Source of the DNA: Gilliamella apis
GTDB taxonomy: Bacteria > Pseudomonadota > Gammaproteobacteria > Enterobacterales > Orbaceae
Reading direction: 5' to 3'
NCBI RefSeq assembly: GCF_002142155.1
Contig: NZ_NASD01000020.1
Location: 1 to 46,703, forward strand
Length of the DNA: 46,703 bases
Shown here piece after piece: positions 19,727 to 29,941 of this stretch. Position numbers and translations under genes: made by a program. How positions within the stretch are numbered: the stretch's first letter is position 1; every line of letters starts with the position of its first letter. The notes below the pieces were generated by a model. That model was not told the DNA's origin and searched no databases. It worked only from the letters and a program-made list of their open reading frames with translations.

Positions 19727-19732
19727 TTAACA

Positions 19733-20569
<837 letters not shown>

Positions 20570-20687
20570 TTATTACCTAATACACATAAACAAATATTAT
20601 AGCGGAAAACTATTAAGTTATATACCGACTAAAAAGCAAAATGTTATACTTTGCTGGTGATTTTTTATAATAAATATAGGATACCTT

Positions 20688-21881
20688 ATGCGTTGTAAAT
20701 GGTATTTTGGATGGAACATTGTGATTGCAGCAGCGTTGTTAACGCTGCTATCTAGCGGATTACGGATGAGTATGGGGGTATTCTTTTTACCTATCGCCAA
20801 CGACCTACAGTTTAGTCGTAGTACTTTATCAAGTATTATTGCTATTGGTATGCTATTTTCTGGAATCGCGATGCCAATAGCCGGTTATTTAGTTAGCAAA
20901 TATGGAACACGCTTTGTATTATTATTAGGTTCACTAATTATTATTATTTCGTCTGTTTGGGCCGCTAATATAACTGATTATTGGAATTTTTTATTATCCT
21001 TTGGTATAGCGTTATCTTTTGGTACCTCGTTTGTTGGTTCGGTAAGTTTTACGCCGATTGTTGTTCGTTGGTTTAGCAAACATCGTGGCTTGGCTTTATT
21101 TATCTTATCAAGTGGTAGTATGGCTGGCATTGCGGTTATGCTACCTGTATTTGCTTATTTTATTCCACTTTATGGATGGCAAACTACATTGATAGCATTT
21201 TCACTATTTTTTATGCTGTTAGCTTTACCGATAGCGCTCTTTATTATGAAAGATAAAAAAAGTGATACTGATACAACTGAGAATAATCATGATTTAAAAC
21301 CTGAAATGACGTTAGGTCAAGTCTTAAAAACGCGACCTTTTTGGCTACTTAGTTTTGGTTTGTTTACTTGTGGATTTAGCATGAATTTACTTGGGACTCA
21401 CGGTGTTCCTATGTTAATGGATCATGGGTTTGATTCAATAACCAGTTCTTCTGGACTAGGCTTAATTGGTCTGGTGGCAATATTTAGCACATTACTGCTT
21501 GGCTATATTTCAGATATTGTGCCACGAAAGTTTGTTTTAGCTATGATCTATTTTGTTCGAGGGATAGGATTTATAGCATTAGTTATTGCAGCAACGCAAT
21601 GGCAACTCTATACCATAGCCTTATTAGGTGGGTTAGTCTGGGCTGGCGCTTTATCTTTATCAAGTGCCATATCTGCTGATATTTATGGTGTAAAAATTGT
21701 TGGTTTACTTTCTGGTTTAACTTACCTTGGTCACCAAATTGGTGCGATGATTGGTTCGTGGTTAGGAGGGTGGGCATATGACACATGGCATAACCACTTT
21801 ATTGCCTTTGGCATAGCTAGCGCTCTATTGTTGTTAGCTGCGCTATGTACCTGCTTATTACCTAAAATTTACAATAGTTAA
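20688..21881 (+). CDS. Major facilitator superfamily transporter, oxalate/formate-antiporter-like
   Basis: A 397-residue inner-membrane protein with about 12 predicted membrane helices and a short charged loop (about 190-210) between the two six-helix halves. The N-terminal WYFGWNIVIAAALLTLLSSG, the loop after helix 2 (YLVSKYGTRFVLL) and VVRWFSKHRGLALF fit the monocarboxylate/OFA-type branch of MFS. Substrate is unknown; a small carboxylate is a guess from the subfamily. The start at 20688 has TAGGA about 6 bases upstream. A clear terminator follows. It stands alone, divergent from dapB. Confidence 0.85.
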   Translation: MRCKWYFGWNIVIAAALLTLLSSGLRMSMGVFFLPIANDLQFSRSTLSSIIAIGMLFSGIAMPIAGYLVSKYGTRFVLLLGSLIIIISSVWAANITDYWNFLLSFGIALSFGTSFVGSVSFTPIVVRWFSKHRGLALFILSSGSMAGIAVMLPVFAYFIPLYGWQTTLIAFSLFFMLLALPIALFIMKDKKSDTDTTENNHDLKPEMTLGQVLKTRPFWLLSFGLFTCGFSMNLLGTHGVPMLMDHGFDSITSSSGLGLIGLVAIFSTLLLGYISDIVPRKFVLAMIYFVRGIGFIALVIAATQWQLYTIALLGGLVWAGALSLSSAISADIYGVKIVGLLSGLTYLGHQIGAMIGSWLGGWAYDTWHNHFIAFGIASALLLLAALCTCLLPKIYNS

Positions 21882-21894
21882 TTCTGACAATAAT

Positions 21895-21920
21895 GGACGC
21901 AAGGGCGTCCATATTTTTTT
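21895..21920 (+). terminator. Intrinsic terminator of the MFS gene
   Basis: GGACGC (21895-21900) pairs with GCGTCC (21905-21910) around AAGG, then ATA and seven T. Its T run overlaps the stop codon of the convergent fklB gene. Confidence 0.88.
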
Positions 21921-22530
21921 ATAGAACTTTTAATAATTCAACATCGAAAATTAAAGTACTATATGGGGGGATTGACGCGCCAGCACCTTGAGATCCATAA
22001 GCTAATTCTTGAGGAATATATAATCGCCATTTTGAGCCTTCTGGCATTAATTGTAACGCTTCAACCCAGCCTCGAATAACACCATTAACAGGGAATTCAG
22101 CTGGTTGACCTCGTTCAACAGAGCTATCAAATACAGTACCATCAATTAGCTGTCCAGTATAATGAACTTGCACTCGGTCAGTTGCTTTTGGATATGCACC
22201 AGTACCTTGTTTAAGTACTTCGTATTGTAAACCTGATTCAGTTGATTTTATGTTATCTTTTTTAAGATTTTCAGTTAAAAAGTCTTTTCCTGCTTGGGCA
22301 ATTTTTTCTGCTTGCTTTGCTTTTTCTTTAGAGGCTTGTTCATGAACGTGGCGAAGAGCATCATGCAATTCTTGTAAAGGTAAAGCTGGTTGGTTACCAC
22401 TTAATACATCTTCCATAGCTAATTTTAATGCATTAAGTTCTAAATTGCTTAATCCTGACTCTTTTAGTTGTTGGCCAATTTGTAATCCAATTGCGTAACT
22501 TGCTTTTTGCTCAATGGTATCTAATTTCAT
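21919..22530 (-). CDS. fklB: FKBP-type peptidyl-prolyl isomerase FklB (FKBP22)
   Basis: Prolyl cis-trans isomerase and chaperone, a dimer in relatives. 203 residues (E. coli 206). An N-terminal helical dimerisation region (about 1-90, with [14 protein letters not shown]) precedes the FKBP domain. The domain shows [37 protein letters not shown] and a tail ending FDVELLKVL. No signal peptide is visible, so it is cytoplasmic like FklB rather than periplasmic like FkpA. Confidence 0.93.
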   Translation of the reverse strand: MKLDTIEQKASYAIGLQIGQQLKESGLSNLELNALKLAMEDVLSGNQPALPLQELHDALRHVHEQASKEKAKQAEKIAQAGKDFLTENLKKDNIKSTESGLQYEVLKQGTGAYPKATDRVQVHYTGQLIDGTVFDSSVERGQPAEFPVNGVIRGWVEALQLMPEGSKWRLYIPQELAYGSQGAGASIPPYSTLIFDVELLKVL

Positions 22531-22739
22531 TTTTTACCCGTCATTTGTTGATATAAAGTTGCTTATTATAGTGCATTACGATTAAAGATAATAAGAAAAA
22601 TATCAGCTCTTGTTAATTATCATCAAGATAACAATGCTTTTAAGTATAAATTTATAGAAGAATTTATTATTTTTTCTAGCGCTTAGTTAAAATATCAGCG
22701 ATAATATATTCTATTGTATTTTTGAATGGATGATTTTAA

Positions 22740-23201
22740 ATGCCGTTTCGTAAATCTATTTCGCTTGCTATTGTGGCCGGTATGTTACTAACTGGTTGTT
22801 CTCTTGTTGATCGTTGGGTTTATCGACCTGATATCAATCAAGGTAATTATGTAACAAAAGATGCAATAGAATTATTACAAGTTGGTCAAAGCAAAGAGCA
22901 GGTGGTATTTATTATGGGATCACCAATGTTAACCTCTTCTTTTGGGGGTAATGTTTGGTATTATGTTTTCCGCCAACAGCCACAACATGGTAATGTAAGT
23001 CAGATTACTTATGCCGTTTATTTTGATGAGATGGGCATAGTGAAAGATATTAAAACCTCTACATTAGAAGGCTCTTTATCATTAGAAGAAATGAACCAAC
23101 AAGAAATTTCAGATCCTATTGAAATAAAATCAGAAGACGATAATGATCATTTACCTACTCAACAATCGTCTGAAGTTTCATCAGAAGGTGAATCAGAATA
23201 A
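22740..23201 (+). CDS. bamE: Outer-membrane assembly lipoprotein BamE (SmpA)
   Basis: Small lipoprotein of the BAM complex that inserts beta-barrel proteins in the outer membrane. A signal peptide ends in the lipobox LTGC, with lipidated Cys20. The SmpA/OmlA fold follows: VDRWVYRPDINQGNY, QVGQSKEQVVFIMGSPM and VWYYVFRQ. The product is 153 residues, longer than E. coli BamE (113). The extra 35-40 residues are an acidic, serine-rich C-terminal tail that looks unstructured. The gene stands alone with its own terminator. Confidence 0.93.
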   Translation: MPFRKSISLAIVAGMLLTGCSLVDRWVYRPDINQGNYVTKDAIELLQVGQSKEQVVFIMGSPMLTSSFGGNVWYYVFRQQPQHGNVSQITYAVYFDEMGIVKDIKTSTLEGSLSLEEMNQQEISDPIEIKSEDDNDHLPTQQSSEVSSEGESE

Positions 23202-23207
23202 AATTCA

Positions 23208-23240
23208 AAAAAAACCTCGTTATAATAACGAGGTTTTTTA
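23208..23240. terminator. Bidirectional intrinsic terminator between bamE and the DUF5362-like gene
   Basis: An 8-bp stem, CCTCGTTA (23216-23223) with TAACGAGG (23227-23234), flanked by eight A on the left and six T on the right. It therefore has a T run in both directions and serves both convergent genes. Confidence 0.88.
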
Positions 23241-23282
23241 TATCTATGTTTAATCAATATTAAATTCGATTAAATCGGTCTA

Positions 23283-23657
23283 TTAGTAGTGACCACCAAT
23301 AGAAGAAATAAGAGCTACTATAAGAATCATATAAATAATGAAAAATACAATTGAACAAATAAAAGCAATTAAAGAAAACTTCCAATAGCCATGTAAATTT
23401 TCAATAGCTTCAATAAGATTTCGTTCATTATCAAAATTTGCAGCCATACTAAATGTGCTGCCTGATTTGAATAGTTTTACGCCAGCTAAAATTACCGGAA
23501 TACCGACGATAGCAGATATGATCCCTAAACAAGATAAGGCGCCGATAATTATCATTATAACTCCATAGATTTGTTGCATTATTGCTATAAATCTCATCTG
23601 TTTTTTTAATAATTCAGTTGAAGTAATGGTAATACTTTTCGGTTGGTTAAAATCCAT
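23283..23657 (-). CDS. Small membrane protein, DUF5362-like
   Basis: A 124-residue protein with two close hydrophobic helices at about 24-65 and a third at about 92-118. A charged loop with NERNLIEAIENLHGYWKF lies between. The pattern (helical pair, KLFKSGS, an amphipathic loop, and a final helix) fits the DUF5362 family, but I recognise it only by general likeness. No enzymatic motif is present. It stands alone between convergent bamE and divergent dusA. Confidence 0.65.
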   Translation of the reverse strand: MDFNQPKSITITSTELLKKQMRFIAIMQQIYGVIMIIIGALSCLGIISAIVGIPVILAGVKLFKSGSTFSMAANFDNERNLIEAIENLHGYWKFSLIAFICSIVFFIIYMILIVALISSIGGHY

Positions 23658-23740
23658 ATTTATTCCCTATATTATATATTGTTGTACTATTAAAAAATGG
23701 CAGATAGAATAACATTTTATTTTTTTATGTCGAGGCTAAT

Positions 23741-24709
23741 TTGCAAAAAAAATCTCTATTAAATCGTTTTTCTATAGCTCCTATGTTGGATTGGACAGAT
23801 AAACATTGTCGTTATTTTCATCGTATTTTGACCAAACAAACGTTACTTTATAGCGAAATGGTCACTACTGGAGCAATTTTATTTGGTAAAGGCGATTATT
23901 TAGCTTTTAATAGCCAAGAACATCCTTTAAGTTTACAACTGGGTGGAAGTGATCCTATTGCATTGGCTGAATGTGCAAAATTAGCTGAAGAACGAGGATA
24001 TGATGAGATTAATCTTAATGTCGGTTGTCCTTCTGATCGTGTACAAAATGGCATGTTTGGTGCCTGTTTAATGGCAAAAGCTGATTTAGTCGCAAATTGT
24101 ATTGATGCCATGCAAAATGCTGTCAATATTCCTATAACGGTAAAAACACGTATTGGTATTGATAATCAAGATAGTTATGGCTTTTTAGGTGAATTTATTG
24201 AAAAAGTCATGCCTCATACGGAAACATTTATTGTACATGCTCGTAAAGCTTGGCTTTCCGGACTCAGTCCAAAAGAAAATCGCGAAGTGCCACCACTTGA
24301 TTATGAGCGAGTTTATCAATTAAAACGTGATTATCCTCATCTAACTATCGCCATAAATGGCGGAATTAAAACCATTGATGAAATCAAACAACATTTAACT
24401 TTTGTCGATGGTGTTATGGTTGGTCGTGAAGCTTATCAAAATCCTATTTTACTGACGCAAATTGATCAACAAATCTTTGGTTCTGATGTTCCAAGTCCTG
24501 ACCCAATTGCGGCAATACAAGCACTTTATCCTTATATTGAAACCCAGTTAACTCAAGGCGCTCAACTCAACCATATTATGCGTCATACCTTAGGTATCTT
24601 TAACGGTAGAAAAGGGGCTAAACAGTGGCGACGCTATTTGAGTGAAAACGCCCATAAAAAAGGGGTAGGAATAGAAGTTGTTGAACAGGCATTAACTTTT
24701 ATTCAATAG
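23741..24709 (+). CDS. dusA: tRNA-dihydrouridine(20/20a) synthase DusA
   Basis: FMN-dependent enzyme that reduces U20/U20a in the D loop of tRNA. 322 residues. It begins with the DusA-specific [19 protein letters not shown]. The catalytic cysteine lies in [14 protein letters not shown], the FMN-binding KTRIG motif follows, and the C-terminal helical domain has [18 protein letters not shown]. The start is TTG at 23741, supported by GAGG five bases upstream. No in-frame ATG lies nearby on that side. Confidence 0.94.
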   Translation: MQKKSLLNRFSIAPMLDWTDKHCRYFHRILTKQTLLYSEMVTTGAILFGKGDYLAFNSQEHPLSLQLGGSDPIALAECAKLAEERGYDEINLNVGCPSDRVQNGMFGACLMAKADLVANCIDAMQNAVNIPITVKTRIGIDNQDSYGFLGEFIEKVMPHTETFIVHARKAWLSGLSPKENREVPPLDYERVYQLKRDYPHLTIAINGGIKTIDEIKQHLTFVDGVMVGREAYQNPILLTQIDQQIFGSDVPSPDPIAAIQALYPYIETQLTQGAQLNHIMRHTLGIFNGRKGAKQWRRYLSENAHKKGVGIEVVEQALTFIQ

Positions 24710-24806
24710 CAACAAATGTTATGAAATGTTTCGAAGTATGGCTGGATTGCGCATGCTTGATAGTTCAGTATATACTAGCGAACAATTTTACTTAGGGTTC
24801 TCTTTT

Positions 24807-26822
24807 GTGCGTTTAAATTCAAGTCAACAACAAGCTGTCGAATATGTTTCAGGGCCTTGTCTGGTACTAGCTGGTGCAGGTTCAGGTAAAACTCGAGTAA
24901 TTATTAATAAAATCGCTTATTTAATTCGGGTAAAAGAATATTTGCCTCGACATATTGTTGCTGTGACTTTTACTAATAAAGCTGCTAGGGAAATGAAAGA
25001 ACGCATAGCCCAATCCTTGAGTAAACCAGAGGCAAGAGGGCTAAAAATTTCAACCTTCCATACCTTAGGATTAGATATTGTACGCCGAGAATATAAACAT
25101 CTTGGTATTAAAGCTAATTTTTCACTATTTGATGATCATGATCAATTCGCTTTGCTCAAAGAGCTTACCCAGCAATGGTTAGATGGTGATAAAGATCTTA
25201 TTAATCAGTTACGTTCAACTATTTCGAATTGGAAGAATGATATTGTTGATTCAACCATTGCAATGGCGAGAGCGCAGACGAATAAAGAAAAGCTATTTGC
25301 TCACTGTTATCAACTTTACGAAAAACAACTTAAAGCATGTAGTATATTAGATTTTGACGATCTTATTTTATTACCGACATTGCTGTTAAAAACTAATGAT
25401 GAAGTTAGAGAAAAATGGCAAAACCGTATTCGTTATCTATTAATCGATGAATATCAAGATACCAATACCAGTCAATATGAATTTATTAAATTATTGGTAG
25501 GTAGCCGAGCTAAATTTACGGTGGTTGGTGATGATGATCAGTCAATTTACTCCTGGCGTGGTGCTCGTCCGAAAAATTTAGTTTTACTCAAGCAAGACTT
25601 TCCTCAACTAGAAGTGATTAAATTAGAACAAAATTACCGATCATCAGGAAGAATATTAAAAGTTGCTAATATTTTAATTGAAAATAATCCTCATATCTTT
25701 GAAAAGAAATTATTTTCCGAACTCGGTTATGGAGAGCATCTAAAAGTCATTTCAGCCGATAATGAAGAACATGAAGCGGAAAAAGTGGTTAACGACTTAA
25801 TCGGACATCGATTTGCTAATAATAGCCAATATGGTCAATATGCCATTTTGTATCGAGGTAATCATCAATCTCGCTTAATTGAAAAAATGCTAATGCAATA
25901 TCGAATTCCTTATCGAATTTCAGGTGGTACATCATTCTTTGCTCGAATTGAAATCAAAGATTTAATGGCCTATCTCCGTTTATTAACTAATCCTGACGAT
26001 GATAATGCATTTATTCGGATTATTAATACCCCAAAACGTGAAATTGGACCAGTAACTATCCAAAAATTGGGAGAGTGGGCAAATCATCGCGGCGTTAGCT
26101 TATATCAAGCGAGTCATGATATGGGATTAACGGAATTACTATCAGGTAAACGAATGGAAACATTGCATACCTTTATTCACTGGTTTGATTCATTGATTGA
26201 AAAATCACATCTAGAGCCGATGGCTGCCATTCATGAACTCTTACATGGTATTCATTATGAAAGTTGGATCTACGAAACTTCATCTTCGCCAACTGCTGGG
26301 CAAATGCGCATGCGTAATGTAGAACAGTTGGTGAGCTGGTTAAATGATATGTTACAGGGTGATGATATCGATGAGGGATTAACTTTAGAGCAGGCTGTAG
26401 CTAGATTTACCTTGCGTGATATGTTAGAGCGTAATGAAACAGAAGAAGAACTGGATCAAGTACAATTAATGACGTTACATGCCTCTAAGGGGCTTGAGTT
26501 TCCTTATGTATATTTAATCGGCATGTCAGAAGGGTTATTGCCACATCAAACCAGTATAGATGAAGACAATATTGAAGAAGAACGACGGCTTGCGTATGTA
26601 GGAATCACTCGAGCACAACGGGAATTAACTTTTTCATTTAGTCGACAGAGAAAACAATTTGGTGAAACAGTTTATGTAGAACCTAGCCGTTTTTTACTTG
26701 AACTTCCTCAAGACGATTTAGCATGGCAAGATCAGCGTCATGAATTATCACCTGAGAAAAAGATGCAACAAGGGCAAAGTCGTTTAGCTTTGTTAAAAGC
26801 ACAAATAGCCAATGCTAAATAA
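24807..26822 (+). CDS. rep: ATP-dependent DNA helicase Rep
   Basis: Superfamily 1A 3'-5' helicase that helps the replisome through protein blocks. From the GTG at 24807 the product is 671 residues (E. coli 673). It starts like the family with [12 protein letters not shown] longer frame opens at 24726 but adds 27 residues the family lacks. AGGG lies 9 bases before the GTG. Motifs: Walker A in [66 protein letters not shown], and VGITRAQ. It is on the same strand as dusA with a gap of about 97 bases. Confidence 0.95.
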   Translation: MRLNSSQQQAVEYVSGPCLVLAGAGSGKTRVIINKIAYLIRVKEYLPRHIVAVTFTNKAAREMKERIAQSLSKPEARGLKISTFHTLGLDIVRREYKHLGIKANFSLFDDHDQFALLKELTQQWLDGDKDLINQLRSTISNWKNDIVDSTIAMARAQTNKEKLFAHCYQLYEKQLKACSILDFDDLILLPTLLLKTNDEVREKWQNRIRYLLIDEYQDTNTSQYEFIKLLVGSRAKFTVVGDDDQSIYSWRGARPKNLVLLKQDFPQLEVIKLEQNYRSSGRILKVANILIENNPHIFEKKLFSELGYGEHLKVISADNEEHEAEKVVNDLIGHRFANNSQYGQYAILYRGNHQSRLIEKMLMQYRIPYRISGGTSFFARIEIKDLMAYLRLLTNPDDDNAFIRIINTPKREIGPVTIQKLGEWANHRGVSLYQASHDMGLTELLSGKRMETLHTFIHWFDSLIEKSHLEPMAAIHELLHGIHYESWIYETSSSPTAGQMRMRNVEQLVSWLNDMLQGDDIDEGLTLEQAVARFTLRDMLERNETEEELDQVQLMTLHASKGLEFPYVYLIGMSEGLLPHQTSIDEDNIEEERRLAYVGITRAQRELTFSFSRQRKQFGETVYVEPSRFLLELPQDDLAWQDQRHELSPEKKMQQGQSRLALLKAQIANAK

Positions 26823-27131
26823 AAGACCAATATTTCAATTGAGATAAGAAGACAGCCATCGAACTGCTATCATAGTTTATTATTAAATCCGACCAATCAG
26901 CAATAATATAAAAAAGTTGAGGAAAGGGGTTTTTTAGGCTTAATAATAAATAAATTTTTATTTATTTTTAACAAAATACCCGATTTTTAATTAGAAAAAT
27001 TTTGAACATATCAATTATGTCATTAAATTGATGATATTTTGACTATATAATCTAATAATCCATTAAAAAGCATTGACGGATCAAAATAGCTTTATATAAT
27101 ACTCTGCGTTATATCAATTCTGCTACTCCAT
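26823..27131. other. Intergenic stretch before tRNA-Arg
   Basis: No gene is visible. It holds an all-AT perfect inverted repeat (ATAAATAAA, TT, TTTATTTAT near 26946-26966) followed by TTT, a weak possible rep terminator, and the tRNA promoter near its right end. Confidence 0.5.
27073..27100 (+). promoter_or_regulatory. tRNA-Arg promoter
   Basis: TTGACG (27073-27078) and TATAAT (27095-27100) with a 16-base spacer: a near-consensus sigma-70 promoter about 30 bases before the mature tRNA. Confidence 0.8.
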
Positions 27132-27208
27132 GTCTCCTTAGCTCAGCTGGATAGAGCAACGGCCTTCTAAGCCGTAGGTCACAGGTTCGAATCCTGTAGG
27201 GGACGCCA
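27132..27208 (+). tRNA. tRNA-Arg, anticodon UCU
   Basis: A full cloverleaf of 77 bases with the 3' CCA encoded. The acceptor stem GTCTCCT pairs with AGGGGAC (one G-U pair). The D arm has AGCTCAGCTGGATAGAGC. The anticodon stem ACGGC/GCCGT holds the loop CTTCTAA, so the anticodon is TCT at 27166-27168. The T arm has CAGGTTCGAATCCTG. It reads AGA/AGG. A decayed integrase lies 17 bases downstream pointing back to it, so its 3' end is the likely attachment site of the element that follows. Confidence 0.96.
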
Positions 27209-27224
27209 TAAAAACCTATGATAA

Positions 27225-28003
27225 TCAATTATTTACCGCCGCCAAGCTTAACCGTTGATTATCCTTGTTTTCATCTTGTGACCAAATTGTGACCGCATTT
27301 GAAAATTGACTTAAATGTCCTGCGTTCAAATGAGCATATTTTTGTACCATTTCTAAAGTTTCCCAACCTCCCAATTCCTTTAAAGTGAATAATGGAGTTC
27401 CTCTTTGAACGTGCCAGCTCGCCCATGTGTGGCGCAAATCATGAAACGTAAAATCATTAATGGCGCACGATTCAGTAGCTTGGTTAAATACACGGCGATC
27501 GATATCTTTCATTGAGTTGCCATTTGAATTAACAAAAACATATGTTTTATTAATTAATCGTCTGCTTTTTAATAATTCGATAGCCTCATCATTTAACAAC
27601 AATGATCTTGCTTTCTCATTTTTAGCTATATCATTACTAACTATTGCTATTTTATTTTGAAAGTCTATTTTATCCCTCGTCATGGATAGAATTTCCGTTC
27701 TTCTCGCTCCTGTTAATAAAGCAAACAAACAGACATCACGCAACCAAGCAATAGATATGTTATTTAATAACTCTTGCGCTTCTTGTTTGTAGCACATCTA
27801 ATCCTGATTTTTGGTTCTTTTAACTTTCCAACGTAAGGTATTGAGTTGATCCAGTTGTTTTTGTAAGCCAAGCTTAATGCTCTAAGAATTGTTTTTCTAT
27901 ACTTATTAATCGTCGCTGGAGCTAAAGGCTCTTTGCTTTTGGCTTGGAGTTGTTCGACGTCTGAGTGTTCAACAAATTCAGTTTTCGCGTTAAGCGTCTT
28001 CAC
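27225..28003 (-). pseudogene. Tyrosine-recombinase integrase, frameshifted and 5' truncated
   Basis: The catalytic part lies in one frame (27225-27797). It has all the catalytic residues: Arg in GARRTEI, the His-x-x-Arg pair in FHDLRHTW, GGWETLE and the tyrosine nucleophile in VQKYAHL. Part of the core-binding domain, with PATINKYRKTILRALSLAYKNN, is in a second frame (27764-28003). The two overlap around 27764-27797, where a frameshift breaks the gene. The N-terminal 60-100 residues that such integrases have are absent. The gene ends next to the 3' end of tRNA-Arg and points at it, the classical arrangement for a tRNA-targeted phage or genomic island. Confidence 0.88.
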
Positions 28004-28062
28004 CTAACGAAGCGTTAAAGTTCCATTATTAAATGCGTTTAATTTATACCTTCTTATCTCTT

Positions 28063-28308
28063 TCACTTAACCACCTCTATCAACATAATTACGTAATTTG
28101 ACTTGGTGTATCGTTCATCATTCAAAATATAGATCACTTTGCACTCTAATTCAGATGAATAGACCTCTATCACAGGGTGATAACATCTTAAAATTAATGT
28201 GTCTCCAACTTGATAATCTCGAACATTGATTCTGACCTCAAATTTCTTTTTGCCGCTTTCGATTGGTTCAAAATATTCAGGTAGTATTTTTAGTTCATGT
28301 ATAGTCAT
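28063..28308 (-). CDS. DUF3850 (ASCH/PUA-like) domain protein
   Basis: An 81-residue cytoplasmic protein starting MTIHELKILPEYFEPI. The pattern HELKI, then FEPI-SGKKKFEVRINVRDYQVGD, then a C-terminal strand YVIMLIEV is typical of DUF3850 proteins, small ASCH-like domains common in phages and islands. Their substrate is unknown; RNA or nucleotide binding is inferred from the fold class. The start at 28308 has AGGA at suitable distance; two upstream in-frame ATGs fit the ribosome-binding site less well. It looks intact, unlike most of its neighbours in this element. Confidence 0.75.
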   Translation of the reverse strand: MTIHELKILPEYFEPIESGKKKFEVRINVRDYQVGDTLILRCYHPVIEVYSSELECKVIYILNDERYTKSNYVIMLIEVVK

Positions 28309-28431
28309 ATTCATTTCCTTTAGATAATAGCAATGCACACCGAATGAACAGTGTTATAAGGTTGTTTGTTTATAGATTAGTTATATAATTAGTAAAAATT
28401 ATGTATAAATGATTCCCATATGGAATGAGCA

Positions 28432-28842
28432 ATGAAGAAGTGTTTCTGCTTTATTTGTGTATGTTTTTTTATTAATTACGTGGCTAATGTTTTTGCTGGT
28501 GAGCAAAGCAGTAATGACCCAGCACAACAACTTTTAGTTCGAAACATCAAATCAAGGTTACCTTTGAAATTTGATGAATATACAACCCTAGTGGATGTAT
28601 CTATAAAAAATGGGATGCTGGACTTTATACATGAAATAAAAGGTATTTCTGCAGAAAAATTCAATGATCCTCAGCGTGAAAAAATATTACATGATTTGTC
28701 AATAGTAAAATATTGTAAATATGATCCAAACGATGCAATGCTTAAAGGCTTTTTTCCTAAAGGCTTCAATTAAAATTATTATGTTGAAGGTAAGCAAGTT
28801 TTACAGATACATGTTGATAAAGTAGACTGCAAACCTAATTAA
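28432..28842 (+). pseudogene. Secreted small protein interrupted by an in-frame TAA
   Basis: The open part (28432-28773) encodes 113 residues. They start with a signal peptide (basic MKKC, then a hydrophobic run, cut near VFA-GEQSS) and continue as a charged periplasmic domain. After the TAA at 28771 the same frame stays open for 22 more codons, reading NYYVEGKQVLQIHVDKVDC, to a TAA at 28840. This extension looks like the missing C-terminal strands of the same domain, so a nonsense change is likely. A shorter functional protein cannot be ruled out. I do not recognise the family. It is the only gene of the element on the plus strand. Confidence 0.55.
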
Positions 28843-28937
28843 GTTAATCATATTTTCACCAGTGTTATAGGTTATTTAAATTAGTGGGATAGGGGGGGTA
28901 TTAACAGATTTATTCAGAGATTTGGGGGGTAATAGCG

Positions 28938-29384
28938 CTAAGGGTTTAATTTTTTCAAAGCATAATTTATATTATTTAATGCGTTTTCGTATATACTCTT
29001 TTTACCCTTAGGTATGCCACTATCACGGGATAGTGATAAGTTATGCAATAAATCAGCTCGTTTAACTAGTAGCGCGTCTTTATCATTAGATAATATGATT
29101 CTAATAATATAGTCAACATACCGCTCATTTTTTAACTTAGTTAAAATCTCTACACTTTTTATAATATGAACGGGAACATCAGAATATTTAAGAGCGACAC
29201 TATCTATCTCCGTATCCTAAATGACATCGTGAAGCAAAGCCACACACATAGCGGAATAACCATGGCATATTACATTTTGCATAACCACCGATAACGGGTG
29301 AAGAATATAAGTATTTCCTAATTTATCTTTTTGTCCTTGATGCGCGATGAGGGCTATTCTTAAGCATTTATCTATTAAATCCAT
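28938..29384 (-). pseudogene. HD-domain phosphohydrolase (RelA/SpoT hydrolase-like) with an in-frame amber stop
   Basis: Read through the stop, the frame gives a 148-residue HD protein. AHQGQKDKLGNTYILHP and ALLHDVI-DTEID at the N-terminal side, with VKRADLLHNLSLSRDS near residue 112, match the small HD_4/Mesh1-type hydrolases that split nucleotides such as ppGpp. Codon 56 is TAG (29217-29219), exactly where the family has the catalytic glutamate of HDxxED. A single G-to-T change from GAG would explain it. The start at 29384 has a perfect AGGAGG. It is 9 bases downstream of the SSB gene and probably was cotranscribed. Confidence 0.75.
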
Positions 29385-29393
29385 AATTACCTC

Positions 29394-29789
29394 CTAAAAC
29401 GGAATATTTAGGTCATTATCAAAATCAACTGGCGGTTCAGTCGCTTTGGGCTGAGTTGGTGCTGCTTGACCTTGCTTATCTCCTGACTTTTTGGCCAATT
29501 GAATTTGATTAACTATAATTGTGGGCTGTAATCGCTTGCCACTATCGCTTACCCATTCTTCGACATAAAACTCACCACTAACAACTAGTAAATCGCCTTT
29601 TTTGATGTTTGGAGCATATGCTTCTGCTACTTTTCCCCATAGTACGCATTTAATACACGATGTTTTTTGATTCTCTCCATAGCCTTGCTTAACTGGTAAA
29701 TTAAATTCACCAATTGCTGTACCTTGTTGTGTGTAAAGTAATTCAGCATTTGCACCAAATGCTCTTGTTCTGCATTCTGTAGTATTAAT
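29394..29789 (-). pseudogene. Phage-type single-stranded DNA-binding protein lacking a normal start codon
   Basis: A 131-codon frame encodes an OB-fold SSB. It has FGANAELLYTQQGTAIGEF, NLPVKQGYGENQKTS, CVLWGKVAEAYAPNIKKGDL, a short Gln/Pro-rich linker and the acidic tip DFDNDLNIPF that recruits partner proteins. The frame opens at ATT (29789) where the family has ATG. The preceding codons hold a TGA, and no ATG, GTG or TTG lies near. Either the start codon has mutated from ATG to ATT, or ATT is used weakly. The body shows no other lesion. An overlapping reading frame on the same strand (29627-29911) is not the SSB frame. Confidence 0.72.
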
Positions 29790-29940
29790 TCACTGTCATT
29801 ACTAATCATTGTTTCGCCCTTTAACCATTCTTGTCGCTCACCTTTACCACAATAAAAATCAATAATATCTAATAGGCGAGGGTAAAATTTAAGCGAGTCC
29901 TCACCGTCCATATCAAGAATGTCTTGTTTGCTAAATTGAC
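29790..29940 (-). other. Unassigned coding-like fragment upstream of the SSB remnant
   Basis: The minus strand has an open frame from ATG at 29911 with DGEDSLKFYPRLLDIIDFY and KGERQEWLKGE. The composition looks like protein, but I recognise no family. It runs on into the SSB region out of frame. It may be the tail of a lost gene between the pentapeptide protein and SSB. No ribosome-binding site stands out. Confidence 0.25.
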
Positions 29941-29941
29941 G

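Noticed and set aside
28432-29384. Programmed stop-codon recoding shared by the island genes
   Set aside because: One break is TAA, another TAG, and others are frameshifts or a start loss. Independent decay explains these better than a common recoding rule.
29627-29911. A 94-codon minus-strand frame as one gene
   Set aside because: Its second half runs through the SSB gene in the wrong frame; the SSB frame has clear family motifs. Only the first part could be a remnant of something else.
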